From the NCBI GenBank assembly GCA_902461995.1, contig CABQAA010000054.1, positions 1 through 9,889 of the forward strand: DNA of 9,889 nt. The letters are read 5' to 3'. The notes beneath the pieces are model-generated. The model was given only the letters and a program-made list of their open reading frames with translations, had not been told where the DNA came from and did not search any database. Shown in pieces: positions 6,039-9,889 of this stretch (its first letter is position 1; each line of letters starts with the position of its first letter). Source of the DNA: an uncultured Oscillospiraceae bacterium (lineage in GTDB: Bacteria > Bacillota > Clostridia > Oscillospirales > Acutalibacteraceae). Both the position numbers and the translations under genes were made by a program.

Positions 6039-7382
6039 TTATTTCGGGTTGGCCTTCGCGGCCATCTGGCGGCGGAGGGTGTTGCGGGACAGGGTGACTC
6101 GGGTGGCGAGATACCGCCTGGCCGGGCAGACGAACGAGCAGCACCCGCAGGAGATGCACTGCACGGCACCGTAGTCGGCACAGGTGGCCATTTTTCCCGC
6201 GATAACGGCGGCGTCGATGGCGAAGGGCATCAGACGGGAGGGACAGACCCTGGCACAGGCGCCGCAGCGAATGCAGTTCTGTTCTTCAAAGGATTGGGGC
6301 GGCAGCACCACAAGGCCGGCACTGCCTTTGGTGACCGAGACATCGGCGGATTCCAGCAGCCGCCCGGTCATGGGTCCCCCGGCGATCAGCCGCCGGGGAG
6401 CACCCTTTTCCCAGAAAGGGGGAGGCAGCCCGCCGGAGGATTTTTCTCCGCCTGCGGCCTTCAGCAGATCGGAAAACGGGGTGCCGATCGGTACAAACAG
6501 ATTCACGGGCCGCGTGACCTCCCCCGCGACCGTGACGGCCCGATGGGTTAGCACGATGCCGAGGGCGGCGTCCCCCATCGCGGCGGCTGTGGAGACGTTC
6601 GAAACCACCACTCCCATGTCGGCGGGCAGTCCGCCCATGGGCACTTCTTTCCCGAGCACGGCCTGAATAAGCTGGCGTTCACCGCCCTGCGGATACCGGG
6701 TGGGGAGGGGCACGATCTTCATCTTCGACCCGGCTGCCCGGGTCAGGCGCTCAATCGCATCCGGCTTGTTCTGCTCCACGCAGATGAGGATCCGGCCGGT
6801 ATTGGCACCCGCCGCCCGGCCGAGAGCGAGCGCGCCCTCGATCACCCGGTCGGTCCGTTCAAGCATGATGCGGTGATCGCAGGTCAGATACGGCTCGCAC
6901 TCGCAGCCGTTGATGAGCACCGTGTTGACGGGTTTGCCGCTGTATTTTTTATAGGTGGGAAAACCCGCGCCGCCCATACCGATCAGGCCGGCCTCCCGCA
7001 TCCGCTCGATCCACTTTTTCTGCGGTTCGTGAATGCTCAGCTCGGGTAGCAGGGGAGCGGGCGCGTTGCGGCGGTCGTTTTCGATCACCACCGCCGTCAC
7101 CTCGTCGCCGTCGGCCGTCGGGCGGGGTTCGACGGCCAGAACGGTTCCGGACACTCCGGAATGAATTGGCGGGGAGAAATCGTCCCGGCTTTGCCCGACG
7201 ACCGTTCCCACCAGCACCTGGTCGCCGGGGGATACGGTCGGCTCGCATTCCCCGCCGAAGCCCTGCCGCATGGATAGGACCAGGACGGCGGGGGAATATT
7301 CCTCAAGGGGCCGGGCGGAGGCGGGTTCCTTCTGTTCGACTCGGGCGGGGAATACAACCCCGCCGAAAAAGGAGTGGTTCAT
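6039..7382 (-). CDS. rnfC: RnfC-like iron-sulfur/flavin subunit of the electron transport complex
   Basis: RnfC is the peripheral cytoplasmic subunit that exchanges electrons with NAD(H) through FMN and 4Fe-4S clusters. The protein is 447 residues, the usual size for clostridial RnfC. Visible in order: N-terminal barrel region (about 30-85, with SGVSGTVLAVEP at 75-86), nucleotide/FMN fold of the complex I 51-kDa type (GMGGAGFPTYKK at 135-146, INGCECEPYLTCDHRIMLE at 157-175), an SLBB-like part (about 280-340), and two 4Fe-4S motifs. Cluster 1 uses Cys370, 373, 376 and 380; cluster 2 uses Cys409, 412, 415 and 419, with an additional Cys at 414. The ATG at 7382 is preceded by AAAGGACAGGA about 9 bases away. 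It lies 39 bases after apbE and before rnfD. No cluster ligand is missing. Confidence 0.95.
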   Translation of the reverse strand: MNHSFFGGVVFPARVEQKEPASARPLEEYSPAVLVLSMRQGFGGECEPTVSPGDQVLVGTVVGQSRDDFSPPIHSGVSGTVLAVEPRPTADGDEVTAVVIENDRRNAPAPLLPELSIHEPQKKWIERMREAGLIGMGGAGFPTYKKYSGKPVNTVLINGCECEPYLTCDHRIMLERTDRVIEGALALGRAAGANTGRILICVEQNKPDAIERLTRAAGSKMKIVPLPTRYPQGGERQLIQAVLGKEVPMGGLPADMGVVVSNVSTAAAMGDAALGIVLTHRAVTVAGEVTRPVNLFVPIGTPFSDLLKAAGGEKSSGGLPPPFWEKGAPRRLIAGGPMTGRLLESADVSVTKGSAGLVVLPPQSFEEQNCIRCGACARVCPSRLMPFAIDAAVIAGKMATCADYGAVQCISCGCCSFVCPARRYLATRVTLSRNTLRRQMAAKANPK

Positions 7383-7421
7383 AGGTTACAATCCTGTCCT
7401 TTCTTGGATGACATCCGGCGT

Positions 7422-8465
7422 TCACACGGCCTGCAGCGGGAAATTCACGGTTTTGCGGACCGATCCGTCCATCAGCACAAAGAGGCTTTCCGCATCAGAC
7501 AGGGCCTGCGCCGTATTCCAGGCTGTCTCAAAGGGCTGGGCGAACAGGGCGGTGGAGAGAAAATCCGCCCGGGCGGCGCTGTCGGTGAGGACGCACACCT
7601 GCCGCACAAAGCGGGCGGGGCACCCTGTATCCGGGTCGAGGATATGCGCATACACCTCGCCGTCCAGGGTAAAATACCGTTGGTAATCGCCGCTGACCCC
7701 GATGGATCCGTCGCCTATAATCAGACTGCCGAGGGTGGGAGCCGGAGAGGCTGTGCCAGAGAGATTGAGGCGGCTGTCGGGATGGATGATGGCGACGGTC
7801 CATCCCTCCCGGCCGGGCGGTGCGCCCGCGCAGCGGATGCTGCTGGTGCCGCAGTCGAGCAGAAAGGTCGTAAAGCCCGCGTCCAGCAAACGGGAGACCG
7901 CTTCGTCGGCCGCGGCCCCCTTGGCCACGCAGCCGAGATCCAGCGCCGCATGGGAGTCGGTCAGCCGCGCTTGTTCACCCGAAAATTCCACAGAGGCGGT
8001 TTTCGCATGGGAAAGGGCCGTGCGGACGGCGTCCGCGTCCGGAAGAGCGGGAGTTCGTCCGGCTTCCTGCCAGAGGTCGATGACCCGGCCGAGCGCGAGA
8101 TTGACTCCGCCGGTCTCCGCCTCCCATCTCTGACAAGAGCGGAGCAGATCGGAAAGCGCGGCCGGGACATCGGTGAAGGTGCCGCCTGCACGGTTGAGAG
8201 CCGACAGAGCCGATTCCTCAGAATGCCGGTTGTACAGGGCCTCGGCCTCGGCCAGTGTGTCCGACACGATCTGGGAGGCACGGTCAAACTCGCCGCTTGT
8301 CCCGCAGTAGGCCGTGAAATTGACCACGGTGTCCATATAGCGGACAAAGGTGGTGGTAAAGCGGCGGGGTTCAGCGGAAGAGCTATCCTCCTCACCGCCG
8401 CAGCCGGAGAGGAGGAGTGTTCCGGCAAGGCAGAACGTCAAAAGGGCGGCAAGTCGTTTTATCAT
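7422..8465 (-). CDS. apbE: FAD:protein FMN transferase (ApbE family), lipoprotein
   Basis: ApbE splits FAD and links FMN through phosphate to a Thr/Ser of target proteins outside the cytoplasm, with Mg2+. The protein is 347 residues with a lipoprotein signal: Lys/Arg start, hydrophobic core and lipobox LLSGC, giving lipid-anchored Cys22. Family segments seen are LDLGCVAKGAAADEA (175-189), LLDCGTSSI (202-210), GVSGDYQRYF (256-265), HILDPDTGCPA (274-284) and RADFLSTALF (299-308, with Asp301 and Ser/Thr304-305 in the usual metal/active-site zone). The ATG at 8465 has AAAGG 7 bases upstream. It is the first gene of the operon, and its expected substrates (RnfD Thr149, RnfG Thr295) are encoded two and three genes downstream, which supports a dedicated maturation role. 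Nothing looks truncated. Confidence 0.95.
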   Translation of the reverse strand: MIKRLAALLTFCLAGTLLLSGCGGEEDSSSAEPRRFTTTFVRYMDTVVNFTAYCGTSGEFDRASQIVSDTLAEAEALYNRHSEESALSALNRAGGTFTDVPAALSDLLRSCQRWEAETGGVNLALGRVIDLWQEAGRTPALPDADAVRTALSHAKTASVEFSGEQARLTDSHAALDLGCVAKGAAADEAVSRLLDAGFTTFLLDCGTSSIRCAGAPPGREGWTVAIIHPDSRLNLSGTASPAPTLGSLIIGDGSIGVSGDYQRYFTLDGEVYAHILDPDTGCPARFVRQVCVLTDSAARADFLSTALFAQPFETAWNTAQALSDAESLFVLMDGSVRKTVNFPLQAV

Positions 8466-8600
8466 GGCAAAGCCTTTCTTTCAATCCGACGAAAATTCAC
8501 TTTTATTATGACGGGGATCGTGGTAAAATATACGAAACAACAAAGCAGACAGACCCGCCCACCAAAATGCAGCGCGGGATACAGAAAGGACGGTTTTCGG
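8466..8600. promoter_or_regulatory. Divergent promoter region between apbE and the SH3 lipoprotein gene
   Basis: This 135-base A/T-richer gap must hold the promoters of both divergent units. For the plus strand the best candidate is TAAAAT at 8524-8529 preceded by TGG (extended -10), with a weak -35 TTTATT at 8502-8507 (16-base spacing). For the minus strand only -10-like sequences are visible, ATTATG (8505-8510, read as CATAAT) and AATATA (8527-8532, read as TATATT), without a convincing -35. The plus-strand ribosome site AAAGGA is at 8585-8590. I see no clear operator repeat. Confidence 0.4.
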
Positions 8601-9050
8601 ATGAACGATACAGCCCGGGCCGCGCTGGCCCTGTTTGGAACACTTCTGCTGTCCGCTTCGCTGACGGGGTGTCAGTCCCCATCCGATAAAGGCACCGCGT
8701 CCTCTTCGTCTGCGGAAACCACCGTACAGACAACGACGCTTCCCGCAACGGATGCCGCCGTGCCCACCACCCTACCCGAGGCGCCGGAGGCGGGCATCGG
8801 GTATTGTTCGGTTGAATCCCTGGTTGTCCGAGGCGGCCCCGGAACCGATTATTACGGTATCGGCGGACTGAAATATGGTGAACAGGTGGAGATCCTCGGC
8901 CGGGTGGGCGATTGGTTCCAGATCGCTTTTCGGCCCGGCCCGGAGGGCGTAGGCTATGTCAGCGCCCAGTATATCCAAGGCGCGCCGCCGGCAATCACCA
9001 CGGTGCCCCTATCGTCCGCGACGACAACCGAAACCGCTTCGACAGACTGA
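8601..9050 (+). CDS. SH3b-domain lipoprotein
   Basis: The protein is 149 residues. The N-terminus is a lipoprotein signal with lipobox SLTGC, giving lipid-anchored Cys24. A Ser/Thr/Pro-rich linker follows (about 25-62), then one bacterial SH3 domain (about 65-126): SLVVRGGPGTDYYGIGGL (73-90) is the typical VRxGPGTxYxxIGxL start, followed by YGEQVEILGRVGDWFQI (92-108) and GYVSAQYI (118-125). A short Thr/Ser-rich tail ends the protein. Such domains commonly bind cell-wall peptides; no enzyme domain is attached, so the exact role is unknown. The ATG at 8601 has AAAGGA 10 bases upstream. The frame is open much further left, but that part overlaps apbE on the opposite strand and has no signal. It may be cotranscribed with the reductase 13 bases downstream. 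Confidence 0.88.
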   Translation: MNDTARAALALFGTLLLSASLTGCQSPSDKGTASSSSAETTVQTTTLPATDAAVPTTLPEAPEAGIGYCSVESLVVRGGPGTDYYGIGGLKYGEQVEILGRVGDWFQIAFRPGPEGVGYVSAQYIQGAPPAITTVPLSSATTTETASTD

Positions 9051-9057
9051 AGGAGGT
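9050..9057 (+). promoter_or_regulatory. Consensus ribosome binding site for the reductase gene
   Basis: AAGGAGGT is a full Shine-Dalgarno match, 6 bases before the ATG at 9064. Its first A is the last base of the TGA stop of the SH3 lipoprotein gene. This fixes the reductase start and rules out the longer open frame that begins at 8956 inside the previous gene. Confidence 0.85.
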
Positions 9058-9063
9058 AAAAAC

Positions 9064-9885
9064 ATGGGGGTTTTACACGATACGATGACGCTTGCGGGCG
9101 GGGTGGCCATTCCCCGTCTGGGCTTCGGCACCTGGCAGATCCCGGATGGGGATGCGTGCTACGATGCGGTGTCCCGCGCTCTCGAGGCGGGGTACCGCCA
9201 TATCGATACGGCCCGTGCCTACGGAAACGAGAAGAGCGTGGGCCGCGCGGTGCGGCATTCCGGGCTGCTCCGGAACGAGGTGTTTATCACGTCCAAGCTG
9301 CCTGCGGAGGAAAAGAACACAGGCGCGGCGTGGCGCTGCTTTGAAGAGACGATGGATAACCTCGGTTTGGAAACGCTCGATCTGTATCTGATCCATGCGC
9401 CCTGGCCGTGGAACGAGGTCGGCGCCGATTATACGGAGGAGAACATCGCCCTCTGGCAGGAGATGGAGGCCATTCAGCGCAGCGGCCGCTGCCGGGCCGT
9501 CGGGGTATCCAACTTCGACGTCAAGGACCTGAAGGCGATTTTGGAGACCGGCACCATGAAGCCGGCGGCCAATCAGATCTGTTACTACATCGGCCATACA
9601 CAGGAGAGCATCACCCGCTTCTGCCGGGAAGAGGGCATTCTCGTGGAGGGCTATTCGCCCCTGGCGACCGGGAGGATTCTGGGGAATCCGCAGGTCACCG
9701 CCATCGCGGACAAATACGGTGTCACCCTGCCCCAGGTCTGCATCCGCTATGTTTTGCAGAAGGATGTCCTGCCGCTGCCCAAGGCGGTCCATGAGGCGCA
9801 TATCCGTCAGAACGCGCGGCTGGATTTTGTCCTTTCCGACGAGGATATGGCGTTTCTGGATGCGCTGACCGACACGGTCCGGTAG
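9064..9885 (+). CDS. Aldo/keto reductase (NAD(P)H-dependent)
   Basis: A cytoplasmic oxidoreductase of the aldo/keto reductase superfamily, which reduces carbonyls with NAD(P)H; the substrate is not predictable here. The protein is 273 residues, typical of the bacterial 2,5-diketo-gluconate reductase-like branch. The catalytic tetrad is complete: Asp48 and Tyr53 in GYRHIDTARAYGNE (43-56), Lys78 in ITSKLP, and His111 in LYLIHAPWP. Further family segments are GVSNFDVKDL (147-156), NQICYYIGHTQESI (170-183) and VEGYSPLATGRIL (194-206). The C-terminal nucleotide-binding strip reads LPKAVHEAHIRQN (238-250) where IPKSxxxxRIxEN is common, so the Ser and the Arg that usually contacts the NADP 2'-phosphate appear as Ala241 and His246 or a neighbour. 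Start fixed by AAGGAGGT; stop TAG at 9883. Confidence 0.94.
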   Translation: MGVLHDTMTLAGGVAIPRLGFGTWQIPDGDACYDAVSRALEAGYRHIDTARAYGNEKSVGRAVRHSGLLRNEVFITSKLPAEEKNTGAAWRCFEETMDNLGLETLDLYLIHAPWPWNEVGADYTEENIALWQEMEAIQRSGRCRAVGVSNFDVKDLKAILETGTMKPAANQICYYIGHTQESITRFCREEGILVEGYSPLATGRILGNPQVTAIADKYGVTLPQVCIRYVLQKDVLPLPKAVHEAHIRQNARLDFVLSDEDMAFLDALTDTVR

Positions 9886-9889
9886 CATC

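Noticed and set aside
7374..8600. N-terminal extension of the SH3 lipoprotein frame running left to 7374
   Set aside because: It overlaps apbE on the opposite strand; the lipoprotein signal and ribosome site place the start at 8601.

Overview
The window looks like chromosomal DNA of a GC-rich, low-oxygen Firmicute, probably a Clostridia/Oscillospirales relative. Supporting points are the Bacillus/Clostridium-like S15 protein, the rpsO-pnp gene pair, strong AGGAGG-type ribosome binding sites, TTG and GTG starts, lipobox lipoproteins, and an Rnf-type redox operon with an in-operon ApbE. The assignment is inferred from protein character only; no rRNA or other marker is present. I see no mobile element, CRISPR array, tRNA or rRNA.

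Layout. From position 1 to about 8465 everything reads on the minus strand. The rightmost minus-strand unit is a five-gene redox operon, transcribed from 8465 down to 3012: apbE (flavin transferase lipoprotein), rnfC, rnfD, rnfG, and a last gene that reads as a fusion of RnfE and RnfA. Three hairpins follow, the last with a T-run (2919-2942). A promoter with consensus spacing (2878-2906) then starts a second unit: rpsO (S15), a 270-base spacer dense in RNA structure, and pnp (polynucleotide phosphorylase), ending at a hairpin on the left edge. To the right, divergent from apbE, a plus-strand pair encodes an SH3b-domain lipoprotein and an aldo/keto reductase.

How the genes work together. ApbE attaches FMN to Ser/Thr in Dxx(S/T)(G/S)A(T/S) motifs. 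Both expected targets are present: RnfD (Thr149) and RnfG (Thr295). RnfC carries the two 4Fe-4S motifs and the GxGGxGFP nucleotide/flavin site. The operon departs from the canonical rnfCDGEAB order in three ways. RnfE and RnfA are fused, with RnfA's first membrane helix and its cysteine missing and RnfE's first-helix cysteine replaced. No rnfB (the ferredoxin-side Fe-S subunit) is present. RnfG carries an extra nested FMN_bind-like domain with a decayed flavinylation motif. This may be a reduced or repurposed Rnf complex and is the most interesting protein-level signal in the window.

The rpsO-pnp spacer is the most interesting RNA-level signal. It holds a multi-branched fold closed by an 8-bp helix, then a long hairpin in the pnp leader whose basal helix overlaps a smaller hairpin that captures part of the pnp Shine-Dalgarno. 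This geometry would suit PNPase autocontrol. All structural statements come from reading base pairing by eye; no folding or database search was run.
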